A stretch of DNA of 33,445 bases from an uncultured Actinomycetes bacterium (GCA_937888775.1 CALAQT010000590.1:1-33445); one strand, 5' to 3'. Counted from the first letter of the stretch, positions 1 through 7,628 are shown. Made by a program: numbers and translations. The notes: generated from the letters alone by a model not told the origin.

Positions 1-1447
1 CGCTCGCGGCGAGGTCGGCGATCGTGCGCGCCACGCGCAGGACTCGGTGCTGTGCGCGGGCGCTCAGCAGGCCGCTCTCGGCCGCGAGCCTGAGCATCTC
101 TCGGCCGCGCTCATCCGGCGCCGCGTGCGCCAGCAGCATGCGCGCGTCCATGTGCGCGTTGACCGACGCACGCTCATCGCGCAGCCGCGCGGCCGCTCGA
201 GCGCGCGCCTCCGCGATTCGCTCTCGCGCACGCGCCGAGCTCGTCAGGGGCTCCGCGTCGATCTCCGCAGCACCGGCGCGCCCGAGTCCTGCGAGCAGGT
301 CGATGCGGTCGAGCAGTGGGCCGCTCAGGCGGCGCCGGTGGCGCGCGAGCTCGGCCTCGCTGCAGTCACAGCGCTCGCGCTCGCCCGCATACCCGCATGC
401 GCACGGGTTGGTGGCGGCCACGAGCATGAAGCGTGCGGGGTAGACGGCGGAGACCCGGGCGCGGGCGATCACCACGCGGCCCTCCTCGAGCGGCTGACGC
501 AGCGCCTCGAGCGTCGAGCGCGCGAACTCCGAGATCTCATCCAAGAACAGAACGCCGCGGTGGGCGAGCACGGCCTCGCCCACCCAGCCGCGCCGGGCCC
601 CGCCGACGAGCCCCGCGGCGGTGATCGAGTGATGGGGCGCCCGGAAGGGCCGCTGCTCGGCGAGCCCCTCCACCCGGGTGCCCGCGAGGCTGCCGATCCG
701 GGTGACCTCGATGGCCTCCTTGGCGCTGAGCGCGGGCAGCAGGCCCGGGAGCCGCTGCGCGAGCATCGTCTTGCCCGTGCCCGGGGCGCCGCTGAGCAGC
801 AGGTTGTGCCCGCCAGCCGCGGCGATCACGAGCGCCCTCACCGCGTGGTGCTGCCCGCGCACCTCCGCCAGGTCGGGGCAGCCGGCCCGAGCGTCCTGGC
901 CTGCCCGCGCCCGCCGTGCGGGAATTGGGTCCGGCGGGCCGCCGCGCAGCACGCGCACGGCGCTGCCCAGGCGCTCGACGACGGCTACCTCCAGGCCCTC
1001 CACGAGCGCGGCCTCATGCGCGCGCGGCCCCGCAAGGGCGAGCGTCCGGAGCCCAGCCCGATGGGCGGCCTGGGCGACAGCGAGCGTGGCCTCGGAGGCC
1101 CTCACGGCGCCGTCGAGCGCGAGCTCGCCGAGCAGCGCATGGCTCTCCAGCCGCTCGCGCGGGAGCTGGCCCGAGGCAGCGAGCAGGGCGCATGCGAGCG
1201 CGAGGTCGAGGCCCGGGCCCGCCTTCGGCACGTCGGCGGGCGCGAGGTTGGCGGTGATGCGCCGCGCGGGGAACTCGAAGCCCGAATTGAGGATCGCGGC
1301 CCTGACCCGATCGCGGGCCTCGCGCACCGCGGTGTCGGCGAGACCCACCACGGCGAATGCGGGCAGGCCCGCGCGTACGTCGACCTCGACGGTCACATGG
1401 CGCGTGTCGAGTCCATCCACGGTGAACGCGTGGGCGCGCGCGAGCAT
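1..1447 (-). CDS. comM: ComM/YifB family Mg-chelatase-like AAA+ ATPase, C-terminus beyond window
   Basis: This is a 482-codon open frame running off the left edge, so only the last few dozen residues of a roughly 500-residue family member are missing. The reverse-strand translation begins MLARAHAFTVDGL and continues with the typical VEVDVRAGLPAFAVVGLAD segment, as in YifB/ComM. A Walker A motif GAPGTGKT lies near 768-815. A cysteine cluster (NPCACGY, then CDC) lies near 355-410, followed by the LSGPLLDRIDLL signature and a final RVARTIADLA helix. The ATG at 1445-1447 is preceded by AGGAGG at a good distance. Known ComM proteins are hexameric helicases that extend branch migration during natural transformation; that role here is inferred from family. 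A 16-bp-stem terminator lies just upstream, separating it from the hydrolase gene. Confidence 0.93.
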   Translation of the reverse strand, partial: MLARAHAFTVDGLDTRHVTVEVDVRAGLPAFAVVGLADTAVREARDRVRAAILNSGFEFPARRITANLAPADVPKAGPGLDLALACALLAASGQLPRERLESHALLGELALDGAVRASEATLAVAQAAHRAGLRTLALAGPRAHEAALVEGLEVAVVERLGSAVRVLRGGPPDPIPARRARAGQDARAGCPDLAEVRGQHHAVRALVIAAAGGHNLLLSGAPGTGKTMLAQRLPGLLPALSAKEAIEVTRIGSLAGTRVEGLAEQRPFRAPHHSITAAGLVGGARRGWVGEAVLAHRGVLFLDEISEFARSTLEALRQPLEEGRVVIARARVSAVYPARFMLVAATNPCACGYAGERERCDCSEAELARHRRRLSGPLLDRIDLLAGLGRAGAAEIDAEPLTSSARARERIAEARARAAARLRDERASVNAHMDARMLLAHAAPDERGREMLRLAAESGLLSARAQHRVLRVARTIADLAAS

Positions 1448-1512
1448 CGCCTCGCCTCCTCTTCGTGCTCGGGGCCGGAGGAGGGGGAAGCTAGGGCACG
1501 CTTGGGATGGGA

Positions 1513-1551
1513 CGCACGGCCGGCCGCGTGGTGGTCGCGGCCGGCCGTGCG
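1513..1551. terminator. Strong GC-rich hairpin terminator
   Basis: A 16-bp perfect stem (1513-1528 with 1536-1551) closes a 7-nt loop. It sits just past the stop of the peptidoglycan hydrolase gene and before the comM start on the same strand, so it most likely ends the hydrolase transcript. There is no U-tract, as is common in high-GC actinobacteria. Confidence 0.7.
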
Positions 1552-1577
1552 CTCAGGGCGCTGCGGTGCTCGTGAGG

Positions 1578-3227
1578 CTAGAGGCCCGCGGGGTGGCGGG
1601 CGACGAAGCCGGCGGTGGAGGTCATGCTGCTCGACCACCTGCTGCCGGTTTCCGCCTGGGCGACGGTGTCGAAGCGTTTGCCGTCGATCACCATGAATGC
1701 GTGTTCGGAGTTGGCGTAGATCGTTATGTCCCGCCCGGGGCCCGCTTCGCCGTAGGACTCGAGCGCGCTCGAGTCCTCGGGGGAGCTGAGCAGGCCCCCT
1801 CCGTGCAGCGCGTAGGAGACGGAGCCGGAGCAGTCATAGCCTTCGGACTGGAAGGAGCCGTGACCGCCGCCCCACACATACGGACGGGTCGCGATTTCGT
1901 CGCCGGCCGCGATCACGCGGGCGACGATGCTCGAGCCTTCGCCTCCGCCTCCGCCCGCGCTCGTCGTGGATCCGCCGCCGCCCGCGCTCGTCGTGGATCC
2001 GCCGCCGCCGGCTGACACGTGTGCGGAGGCAGGCGGCGTGAGGGTGCCCTCGGTCGTGATGCCGAGAAGCCCCCACGTGGCCGGCCCGACGACGCCGTCG
2101 GGGTTGAGGCCATGGCGTGCCTGCAGCCGCTGCACGGCTGCCTCGGTCGCCGGGCCGAATTCACCGTCGGGGGCGATCTTGAGCGCTTTCTGCAGGCGCG
2201 TGACCGCGTTCGTGCTCGGGGCGCTGCCCGATTCTTCGCCTCCGCTCGATTCCGCTGCCATCGGCGTGGCGGCTGCGGCGTGGCTGTGGTGGCGCGCGTG
2301 CGGCTTGGGCAGCGCGGAGGCCGGGGGGGTCAGGGTTTCGGCTCCGCGGACGCCGATGAGCCCCCACGTGGCGGGCCCGACGACGCCGTCGACGGCAAGG
2401 CCGTGGCGAGCCTGCAGACGACGTACCGCGGCCTCTGTTTCGGGGCCGAAGGTGCCGTCCGCAGCGAGGTGCAGCGCGTTCTGCAGCCGTGCCACCGACT
2501 CGCCGGGGCTGTGTTCGCCGGATTCGCCGGCGGGCGCTTTGGAGGCGTGGGTCGTGGCGGCGGCGGTCGTGGCGGCGGCGGTCTTCGCGACGGCGCCCGA
2601 GGCGCTGCTCGATTCGGGCAGCGCACTGGAAACGTTGGCGGCAAACGCCGTCGAGGAGCCCCGCAGCGCGGCGTTGGTGAGCGGGCCGGCGACGCCATCG
2701 ACGGTCAGCCCCTTGCTCGCCTGGAAGCTGCGCACGGCTTCTTCGGTTTCAGGGCCGAAGACGCCGTCGACTTTGATCGCGCCGAGCGCGGCTTGGAGCA
2801 GATGGACCTGGCGGCCTTCGCTGCCGGAGCTCAGCACGATCGAGTGTTCCGTCGTGGTCGCTGGTTCGGGCGAGCCGACAGTGGCCGATTCCTGCCCGCT
2901 GGCCACGGTCGCGGTCGGGCCCACAGTGAGCGCTGCGAGCGTGCCGATGGAGAGCCGTTTGGCACGCGAGCCGGCGGGCACGAAGCGCAGCTCGGCCGCG
3001 CGCCTGCGGGCGCGGGATCGCCCGAGCGAGAGGTCCCATGCCTGTTCGTCGGCCAGGTCGCGCGCCGAGGGCGCGCTGCCGCGCATGCTCAATAGCGAGG
3101 GCGCAGAGCCGGGGGATGTGATGCGGCGGGCGCGGCTACGGCCTGCCCTGGCACGACGTTCACGGGACCGCTCCATCGAAGCGCTCCAGTGCTCGAGAAC
3201 AGCAAGATCACGCGGGGATCCCGACAT
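1578..3227 (-). CDS. Secreted peptidoglycan hydrolase with three PG-binding domains and a NlpC/P60-like catalytic domain
   Basis: A 549-residue protein is expected if translation begins at MSGSPRDL, chosen because GAAAGGA lies 7 nt upstream; an in-frame ATG at 3245 would add six residues. A charged Arg-rich N-terminal tail of about 90 residues precedes a hydrophobic segment (about 92-110) that could be a late signal anchor. Three PG_binding_1 repeats follow (about 135-188, 240-285, 330-380), each with FGPETE or FGPATE and VDGV or PDGV motifs. A Gly-rich linker with GGGGSTTSA repeats leads to a C-terminal NlpC/P60-like domain with YDCSGS (Cys466) and SEHAF (His509) as likely catalytic residues. 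Enzymes of this type cleave stem peptides in the wall. The upstream c-di-AMP riboswitch fits wall-turnover control. The long basic N-terminus is unusual. Confidence 0.87.
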   Translation of the reverse strand: MSGSPRDLAVLEHWSASMERSRERRARAGRSRARRITSPGSAPSLLSMRGSAPSARDLADEQAWDLSLGRSRARRRAAELRFVPAGSRAKRLSIGTLAALTVGPTATVASGQESATVGSPEPATTTEHSIVLSSGSEGRQVHLLQAALGAIKVDGVFGPETEEAVRSFQASKGLTVDGVAGPLTNAALRGSSTAFAANVSSALPESSSASGAVAKTAAATTAAATTHASKAPAGESGEHSPGESVARLQNALHLAADGTFGPETEAAVRRLQARHGLAVDGVVGPATWGLIGVRGAETLTPPASALPKPHARHHSHAAAATPMAAESSGGEESGSAPSTNAVTRLQKALKIAPDGEFGPATEAAVQRLQARHGLNPDGVVGPATWGLLGITTEGTLTPPASAHVSAGGGGSTTSAGGGGSTTSAGGGGGEGSSIVARVIAAGDEIATRPYVWGGGHGSFQSEGYDCSGSVSYALHGGGLLSSPEDSSALESYGEAGPGRDITIYANSEHAFMVIDGKRFDTVAQAETGSRWSSSMTSTAGFVARHPAGL

Positions 3228-3254
3228 CAGGCGTCCTTTCTCCATTCGGTTATC

Positions 3255-3400
3255 CAGGCGCCTACGGGGTTAGCTGTCGGGCTCGCGTAAACGACTACGC
3301 TACGCCACACGTGTGGCGATTCGCCCCCGCAGCCTCTCGGCTGCAATGGGTCCCCCGCTCCCTCACCCCTTGAGGTGAAGGACTCGGCACGAACGGGCGG
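3255..3400 (-). promoter_or_regulatory. c-di-AMP riboswitch (ydaO-yuaA class)
   Basis: On the reverse strand the leader contains, in order, GCCGAGTCC, GGAGCGGGGGACCC, a variable hairpin (GCAGCCGAGAGGCTGC), GGGGGCGAATC, a second hairpin (CCACACGTGTGG), and GAGCCCGACAGCTAACCCC followed by GTAGGCG. These blocks and their order match the ydaO-yuaA consensus, which in actinobacteria usually precedes resuscitation factors and NlpC/P60 hydrolases. The 3' block ends about 15 nt before the hydrolase ribosome binding site. In known cases ligand binding switches expression off; the direction is not provable here. Confidence 0.9.
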
Positions 3401-3510
3401 CAAGCTAACAGATCTCGCTGCAAGATGCGTTACAGGGGGAGGACTGCAACGTTTCTTGCCGACGCCGGGCGCCGCGTACGTGAAGGCCCCACTGATAGGT
3501 TCGGGGTGTC

Positions 3511-4152
3511 ATGCGCAAGCAGGTGCTCCCCCTCCGGCTGCTCCTCGCCCTCCTCGCATTGGTGGTGATCGCCGGTGTCGTCGCGCTGCTCGCATCGGGC
3601 AAGTCCTCGAAGGCGACGAGCAACGCGGCGCAGCCCAGCTATGAGGCCTCGGGCGTGCTCACGCCCGTCCGCACGGCCCCTCCGCTGGCGCTGCGCAACT
3701 ACCTGGGAGCCCCCGTGAACATCACCTCCTACAGGGGCAGGGCGGTGTTTGTGACGTTCCTCTACACGCACTGTCCCGACGTCTGCCCGCTGATCACCGC
3801 CCAGCTGCGGGTCGCCCAGAACGTGATGGGCCCGGCCGTGGCCTCCAAAGCGGAGATCATCGCGGTGTCGGTGGACCCGAAGGGCGACACGCGCAGGGCC
3901 GTCGCCGCGTTCCTGGCGCGCCACGCGATGACGGGCCGGATGCAGTACCTGGTGGGCTCCGTCCACGAACTTGCGGCGGTGTGGAGCGCGTGGAGCGTGG
4001 GCAGCGAACGCGACGCGCAGAAACCGGAGTTCGTCAACCACTCGGGCCTCATCTACGGGATCACGGGCACGGGCAAGCGCATCACGATCTATGCGCCGAG
4101 CTTCCAGCCCTCCGAAATCGCGCACGACGTGCCCCTCCTGGCAACCCACTGA
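3511..4152 (+). CDS. SCO1/SenC family membrane-anchored copper-delivery protein
   Basis: The 213-residue protein starts with a basic tip and a hydrophobic segment (about 6-29) that anchors it outside the membrane. The SCO fold is shown by THCPDVCP with Cys88 and Cys92, the VSVDPKGD block and a distal copper-ligand histidine in VNHSGLIYG (His177). SCO proteins bind copper through these three residues and help assemble the CuA site of cytochrome c oxidase, or act as thiol reductases. The next gene begins 11 bp later and encodes a thioredoxin-like partner, so the two probably form an operon for copper or thiol handling outside the cell. The ribosome binding site is weak. Confidence 0.9.
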   Translation: MRKQVLPLRLLLALLALVVIAGVVALLASGKSSKATSNAAQPSYEASGVLTPVRTAPPLALRNYLGAPVNITSYRGRAVFVTFLYTHCPDVCPLITAQLRVAQNVMGPAVASKAEIIAVSVDPKGDTRRAVAAFLARHAMTGRMQYLVGSVHELAAVWSAWSVGSERDAQKPEFVNHSGLIYGITGTGKRITIYAPSFQPSEIAHDVPLLATH

Positions 4153-4163
4153 GGGCCGCTGCG

Positions 4164-4685
4164 ATGTCTCGGCGGCTGCGACTGCTCGGCCTCGCGCTAC
4201 TGGGCGTTGTGGCGCTCGCGGCCTTCGCGATCTTCGGCCTGGCCTCCAGCGGATCCTCGAGCGCTCGCCCCGCGCCCGCGCTTCCGAGCGAACGCCTCGC
4301 GGGCGCGCCCGCGACGCTCCCGGGCCTCGTCGCGGGTGCGGGCGGTCGCGCGTCGCTGGTGATCTTCTGGGCCAGCTGGTGCGGGCCGTGCGAACAGGAG
4401 GCGCCGGTTCTGCAGCGCTTCTCGCAGAGCGCGCAGGGGAGGGGCAGGATCGTGGGAGTGGACTGGAGCGACGCGCTCGCCGGCGCGCGGGCCTTCATCC
4501 GCCGCTATCGCTGGACATTCCCCAACCTGCGCGACTCCGAAGGCACCGTCGGCAACGCCTACCGCCTGAGGGGACTGCCGACGACGTTCGTGCTGGACTC
4601 GCACGGCAGGATCGCCAGGGTGCTGCGCGGCCCTCAGGACGAAGCCTCACTCGCGCGCGCGCTGGCCGCCGCGGAACGCACCTGA
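4164..4685 (+). CDS. TlpA/ResA-like membrane-anchored thioredoxin
   Basis: A 173-residue protein with an N-terminal hydrophobic anchor (about 6-27) followed by a thioredoxin-like domain holding WCGPC (Cys73, Cys76), preceded by VIFWAS. Downstream, RLRGLPTTFVLD carries the cis-proline loop typical of the fold. TlpA-type proteins reduce extracytoplasmic disulfides, including those of SCO or CuA apoproteins, which fits the gene directly upstream. The ATG at 4164 was chosen over longer frames because it places the anchor at the N-terminus and leaves an 11-bp gap after the SCO stop codon. Confidence 0.87.
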   Translation: MSRRLRLLGLALLGVVALAAFAIFGLASSGSSSARPAPALPSERLAGAPATLPGLVAGAGGRASLVIFWASWCGPCEQEAPVLQRFSQSAQGRGRIVGVDWSDALAGARAFIRRYRWTFPNLRDSEGTVGNAYRLRGLPTTFVLDSHGRIARVLRGPQDEASLARALAAAERT

Positions 4686-4723
4686 GGGGAGCGGGCAGGG
4701 ATCCCGCTGTAGCTACGGGTCGA

Positions 4724-4957
4724 CTACTGCCACCGCAGGCGCACCTCGGCGGGCAGGCCGGGGCCGCCCCGCCAAGCGCCCACATCGAGCTCTTCGCGCT
4801 CGTAGATCTCCCTGAAGGCGTCGTGCACGGCGGGATCGTCGGTTCGCAGCCCGATCTCATGGGCGATGGCCTCGCCGCTGACCAAGTCGCCGTCGGCGGC
4901 GTCGATGAGGTGCCTCGCCGTCTCCATGAGCAGCTCGCGCATTTGGGACTGCAGCAT
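4724..4957 (-). CDS. Small conserved-looking hypothetical protein (77 aa)
   Basis: I do not recognise the family. The 77-residue product is predicted mostly helical (LLMETARHLIDAADGD, then SGEAIAHEIGL) and ends in a short Gly/Pro-rich tail. The amphipathic pattern and the acidic, non-repetitive composition suggest a real protein, perhaps a small helix-turn-helix or partner protein. It faces the tlpA-like gene tail to tail. No clear ribosome binding site precedes the ATG, so translation may be leaderless. Confidence 0.55.
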   Translation of the reverse strand: MLQSQMRELLMETARHLIDAADGDLVSGEAIAHEIGLRTDDPAVHDAFREIYEREELDVGAWRGGPGLPAEVRLRWQ

Positions 4958-5136
4958 GTGTACAGGTTAGGCGGCGCGGCCCGCCAGGGACAGCGTGTGA
5001 ACCACGGATACGCGCCGCGCGCGATGCGCGCCGCGGCATAGCCCGAATGAGGTGTAGCGGATCGGGGCTGCAGGTGGCACGCTGGGCTCCGGCTGGCTTT
5101 CGCGCCGGCGCCCTGAACCAATCGTCTGGAGGACCC

Positions 5137-5640
5137 ATGTCCAAAGCTGACTCCGTATTCCTGTATCTCGGCACCTACCCGAGCGAGGCAGAGGCTCGCG
5201 TGGACTACGCGGTCGTGAAGGACCTGCACCTGCTGGGCGCGGTGGGCGGCTTCGACGCTGCGGTCGTGACGAAGGACAGCGACGGCAAGGTGCACGTCAA
5301 CAAGGACGAGACCTCAACCCGCCACGGCGCGTGGGGCGGCATCGTCGCGGGCGCCGTCGTCGGCGTGCTATTCCCGCCGTCGTTGCTCGCCTCCGCTGCG
5401 GTCGGCGGCGCGCTCGGCGGAGTGGGCGGGCACCTGTGGAAGGGAATGTCGCGCTCGGACGTCAAGGATCTCGGCGAGATGATCGACGAGGGCGAAGCCG
5501 CGCTGATCGTGGTGGGTGAGTCCCAGATCGAGGAGGCGATCGAAAAGGCGGAGCTGAAGGCGGTCAAGCACCTCGCCAAGGAACTCGACGTCAAGCCCGA
5601 GGAGCTCGAGGCGGAGATTGCAGCGGCGGCGCACTCGTAG
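5137..5640 (+). CDS. DUF1269-family protein with glycine-zipper segment
   Basis: The 167-residue frame starts at an ATG preceded by GGAGGA. It opens MSKADSVFLYLGTYPSEAEA, an alpha/beta segment with LLGAVGGFDAAVVTKDSDGK, then a hydrophobic Gly/Ala-rich stretch (about 68-105) that could insert in or associate with a membrane, and an acidic helical tail (AIEKAELKAVKHLAKELD). This arrangement matches DUF1269 proteins, common in actinobacteria and of unknown biochemical role, often linked to stress. A strong hairpin terminator follows 18 bp after the stop. It appears to be a single-gene unit. Confidence 0.8.
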   Translation: MSKADSVFLYLGTYPSEAEARVDYAVVKDLHLLGAVGGFDAAVVTKDSDGKVHVNKDETSTRHGAWGGIVAGAVVGVLFPPSLLASAAVGGALGGVGGHLWKGMSRSDVKDLGEMIDEGEAALIVVGESQIEEAIEKAELKAVKHLAKELDVKPEELEAEIAAAAHS

Positions 5641-5657
5641 TTACCGGACGGGCTCGC

Positions 5658-5683
5658 GGACCCGCGCCCGGGCGCGCGGGTCC
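5658..5683. terminator. Hairpin terminator after DUF1269 gene
   Basis: Ten perfectly paired bases (5658-5667 with 5674-5683) around a 6-nt loop, 18 bp past the stop codon at 5640. The following 160 bp before the tRNA genes holds no gene I can support. Confidence 0.6.
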
Positions 5684-5846
5684 CGGGCATGGCTATCGTT
5701 GGCCCCATGTCCTTCGTGGGCCTCCGCTGCGCGCTCGCGGCATTGCTGCCGACGGGATTGTGCGCTCTCGCGGCCTCGCCCGGCGGGGGCTTGGCCGGCT
5801 CTGCGCCGACTGCCCTCGCTGATGCCGGGTTTCCCGGGCCCCCCGA

Positions 5847-5917
5847 AGGCGACGACCGGAATCGAACCGGTGTAGACGGCTTTGCAGGCCGCTGCGTAGC
5901 CACTCCGCCACGTCGCC
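5847..5917 (-). tRNA. tRNA-Cys (GCA)
   Basis: The reverse strand folds as a 71-nt cloverleaf. The acceptor GGCGACG pairs with CGTCGCC, the anticodon loop CTGCAAA carries GCA, and the T arm is CCGGTTCGATTCCGG. The discriminator is U, as expected for tRNA-Cys, and CCA is not encoded. It is divergent from tRNA-Val with a 49-bp gap that must hold both promoters. Confidence 0.95.
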
Positions 5918-5966
5918 AGGTGCAGACCCAGGGTACCGGGCCGTTGATACCCTAGGCATCTTCCCA

Positions 5967-6039
5967 GGGCGATTAGCTCAGCTGGGAGAGCGCCGCCTCG
6001 ACAAGGCGGAGGTCACTGGTTCGAGCCCAGTATCGCCCA
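5967..6039 (+). tRNA. tRNA-Val (GAC), used as integration site
   Basis: A complete 73-nt cloverleaf. The acceptor GGGCGAT pairs with ATCGCCC, the discriminator is A, the anticodon stem CCGCC/GGCGG holds the loop TCGACAA with anticodon GAC, and the T arm is ACTGGTTCGAGCCCAGT. CCA is not encoded. The segment from the anticodon arm to just past the 3' end (5995-6040) recurs exactly 12.2 kb downstream, so this gene is the attB target and its 3' half is now supplied by the integrated element. Confidence 0.96.
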
Positions 6040-6040
6040 T
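5995..6040 (+). repeat. attL core: 46-bp direct repeat in tRNA-Val 3' half
   Basis: The 46 bases from the anticodon stem through the base after the discriminator are identical to 18151-18196. Crossover for tyrosine integrases that use tRNAs is commonly within the anticodon or T arm, which this core covers. Confidence 0.95.
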
Positions 6041-6045
6041 GACAC

Positions 6046-6071
6046 AAAAGCCCTGCTAATGCGGGGCTTTT
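6046..6071 (+). terminator. Rho-independent terminator for tRNA-Val, carried by the element
   Basis: An 11-bp stem (AAAAGCCCTGC with GCGGGGCTTTT, one G-U) and a TAAT loop followed by T-rich sequence, starting 6 bp after the tRNA. It lies inside the element, so integration supplies both a tRNA 3' end and a terminator. A sequence-related terminator sits just past attR at 18197-18231 and looks like the displaced counterpart. Confidence 0.85.
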
Positions 6072-6079
6072 TGTTTGCC

Positions 6080-6131
6080 TGGGGTCCGAATAGCGGGGGT
6101 CACGAGGGGCTTGGACCCCGCCTGGGACCCC
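6080..6131. repeat. Left arm-like repeats (GGGGTCC / GGACCCC)
   Basis: Four related boxes occur in 52 bp: TGGGGTCC (6080-6087), GGGGGTCA (6094-6102), TGGACCCC (6112-6119) and GGGACCCC (6124-6131). Two further copies of GGGGACCCC occur near the opposite end (18021-18041). Paired boxes inside each end are typical of integrase arm-type sites; that assignment is inference. Confidence 0.55.
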
Positions 6132-6425
6132 AGGGCGCAGCCCTCAAACGCCTCGACCCTCAGGAAAGCCGTAGGAGCCGAGGCTGTGGGAACGCGCTCC
6201 TAAGCCAAATCTAGGCGCGCAGGTGGCCCTCCTGCTCGGCTTGCACGACGCAAACGCGCATTCCAGAGCCAAAACCGGGAGCCGTCAACGCGGCGGGCAG
6301 AACTCCTGCAACTTTGCCGCCGATGCGTCTGCTGCACTTCGAGGTACCCATCGCACTGGGCGGGCTGCCACGAATGGCCACCCTGATTGAAACGGAAAGC
6401 TAAACCAACGATCGGACGTTCAGAA
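6132..6425. other. Non-coding left end of the element
   Basis: About 290 bp between the arm-like repeats and the SinR/Cas2-like gene. No frame in it has convincing coding character. It is where a promoter for the rightward gene and further integrase or excisionase sites would be expected, but I see no clear motif. Confidence 0.4.
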
Positions 6426-6716
6426 GTGTTCAAGACGATTCAAATCCACTACTGCCTCAAGAGTCCCGGCGGCAACTACGCAGCCGTGACGAACTACATC
6501 AAGTCGTTCCCTGGGTATGCGCATGTTCATGAGTCCCTCTGGTTCGTCAACACGAACAAGACGGCCAGCGACGTGCGAGACGAGCTCAACCGGATCGTCC
6601 GCGTGGGCGACCGTGTGATCGTGCTCGATGTGACCGGTGATTGGTGGGCCACCAACTTCACCGACGGCACGACGGGCTGGATGCAGAACAACATGGGAAC
6701 GCAGCTCGCCGCATAG
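6426..6716 (+). CDS. SinR/Cas2-like small protein, not linked to a CRISPR array
   Basis: Starting at GTG 6426 gives a 96-residue protein beginning MFKTIQIHYCLKSPGGNY (a TTG at 6387 would add 13 residues). The order beta strand, PGxNY, IKSF, a second strand with ESLWFVNTNKTASDVRDEL, then DRVIVLDVTGDWW, matches the small ferredoxin-like SinR/Cas2-like family that is common on mobile DNA. In Cas2 the first strand usually ends in a metal-binding Asp; here the equivalent position appears to be Cys10, so nuclease activity is doubtful. There is no CRISPR array or cas1 nearby. It is the only rightward gene at this end of the element and converges with the next pair. Function unknown. Confidence 0.72.
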   Translation: MFKTIQIHYCLKSPGGNYAAVTNYIKSFPGYAHVHESLWFVNTNKTASDVRDELNRIVRVGDRVIVLDVTGDWWATNFTDGTTGWMQNNMGTQLAA

Positions 6717-6783
6717 CAACAGTCCGAGGGCGGGGTCCCTCCACGGCGCAAGTCGCGCGAACCCCGCCCACGGTCCTCCTGGT

Positions 6784-7071
6784 CTACCCCGCCGGAGCGG
6801 TCTGCACCTGCGCGAGCTCCCACCCAAAGCAGACCGCCAGCGATGCGAGGTCGTAGAGCTCCCCGCTCAGCGCCAAACGTATGTCTGCCCCGACCGGAGG
6901 CCCGTTCGGCTCAACGCAGGCGTCCGCGACTTTCCTGATCCACTCGTTGATCCCTTGTGGGTCGAGGTCCATGCCTGAGTAGCGGAACCGGACATCTCGA
7001 TTGAGTCGGGCCGTCACGCGCTCGTCGGCCTCATGAAGTGCCCTGATTGTCTGAGCATCTTCATCGTTCAT
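6784..7071 (-). CDS. Hypothetical protein, second gene of a coupled pair (95 aa)
   Basis: The frame starts MNDEDAQTIRALHEADERVTARL and is acidic and mainly helical at first, ending in a hydrophobic LALSGELYDLASLAVCFGW stretch. I do not recognise it. Its ATG overlaps the stop of the upstream gene by 4 bp (ATGA), so the two are translationally coupled, which supports both as genes. It is expressed under the folded leader at 7416-7494. A cytoplasmic protein-protein partner of the upstream product is the simplest guess. Confidence 0.62.
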   Translation of the reverse strand: MNDEDAQTIRALHEADERVTARLNRDVRFRYSGMDLDPQGINEWIRKVADACVEPNGPPVGADIRLALSGELYDLASLAVCFGWELAQVQTAPAG

Positions 7072-7415
7072 GCCACTGCCAAACACTTGAACGGCCAGGG
7101 GCGATCGGGGTGGTTGACCATCTCACGCGAGAGGATGTCGCAGCAGGCCCAGAACTTGGCCATCTGCTCATCGCGCTCACAGATCAACAACAGCTTCTCG
7201 TCGCCGGTCAGCTCGTCCTCGTCAAAGAACGGCTGCTCGGCCTGAGACACGGTCGCCTCAAACATCTCCCACATGGCGCTTGCGGCCCTCTCGGGGTCCA
7301 TCGCTAAGCCATGAATGAAGTCTTCATGGTTCATGCGTTCGCGTGCAACGAGGTCCCTGCCTGCGGCTACCAACTCGTCGTAGTCGCGCTTCTTCTGGTC
7401 TGCGTCGGTGCTCAT
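7068..7415 (-). CDS. Hypothetical protein, first gene of a coupled pair (115 aa)
   Basis: An acidic, helical protein of 115 residues (MSTDADQKKRDYDELVAAGRD, later DEDELTGDEKLLLICERDEQMAKF). No known domain is recognised. AGAAAGGTC lies 7 nt upstream of the ATG, inside a predicted long-range stem that joins 7416-7424 to 7481-7489 in the mRNA, so translation may be gated by RNA folding. The same leader architecture precedes the replication operon at 12387, which suggests this pair is co-regulated with replication or excision. Confidence 0.65.
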   Translation of the reverse strand: MSTDADQKKRDYDELVAAGRDLVARERMNHEDFIHGLAMDPERAASAMWEMFEATVSQAEQPFFDEDELTGDEKLLLICERDEQMAKFWACCDILSREMVNHPDRPWPFKCLAVA

Positions 7416-7494
7416 GGGAATGACCTTTCTGAAACGGCTGGCAGCCTCGACCGCCAGCCAATTGACTGGTAATCGGGGCTGTCATTCCCAGGAG
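7416..7494 (-). promoter_or_regulatory. Folded 5' leader, copy A of a repeated riboregulator candidate
   Basis: In the mRNA (reverse strand) a 9-bp perfect outer stem joins 7481-7489 with 7416-7424, ending right at the AUG and enclosing the ribosome binding region. Inside is a 7-bp hairpin (7436-7442 with 7453-7459). The sequence is homologous to 12394-12466 upstream of the other leftward operon, with a matching central hairpin and an analogous outer stem of different bases. A short alternative hairpin CCAG...CUGG overlaps the main one, so a two-state switch is possible. No known riboswitch class was recognised. Confidence 0.6.
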
Positions 7495-7628
7495 CGCCGG
7501 ATCATCAACTTCCCGGTCGCGACACTCAGGCAGTGGGAGCTATGCTCCGCCCCGTAGTCGTCTTCGTACGGGGTGCTCGTTGCGGTGTCCAAACAGCGCG
7601 ACCAGCTTACATCGCACCCCGCCGACGG

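Noticed and set aside
47..2015. Long forward frames (for example 549 aa and 445 aa) over the left end
   Set aside because: They are antisense shadows of comM and the peptidoglycan hydrolase, with Arg/Ala/Pro-rich low-complexity products and no domain.
5689..5955. Forward 88-aa frame with a signal-like start
   Set aside because: It runs across the tRNA-Cys gene in antisense and has no ribosome binding site; the hydrophobic start is not enough.
6426..7500. CRISPR locus suggested by the Cas2-like protein
   Set aside because: No array of regularly spaced direct repeats and no cas1 or effector gene anywhere in the window.
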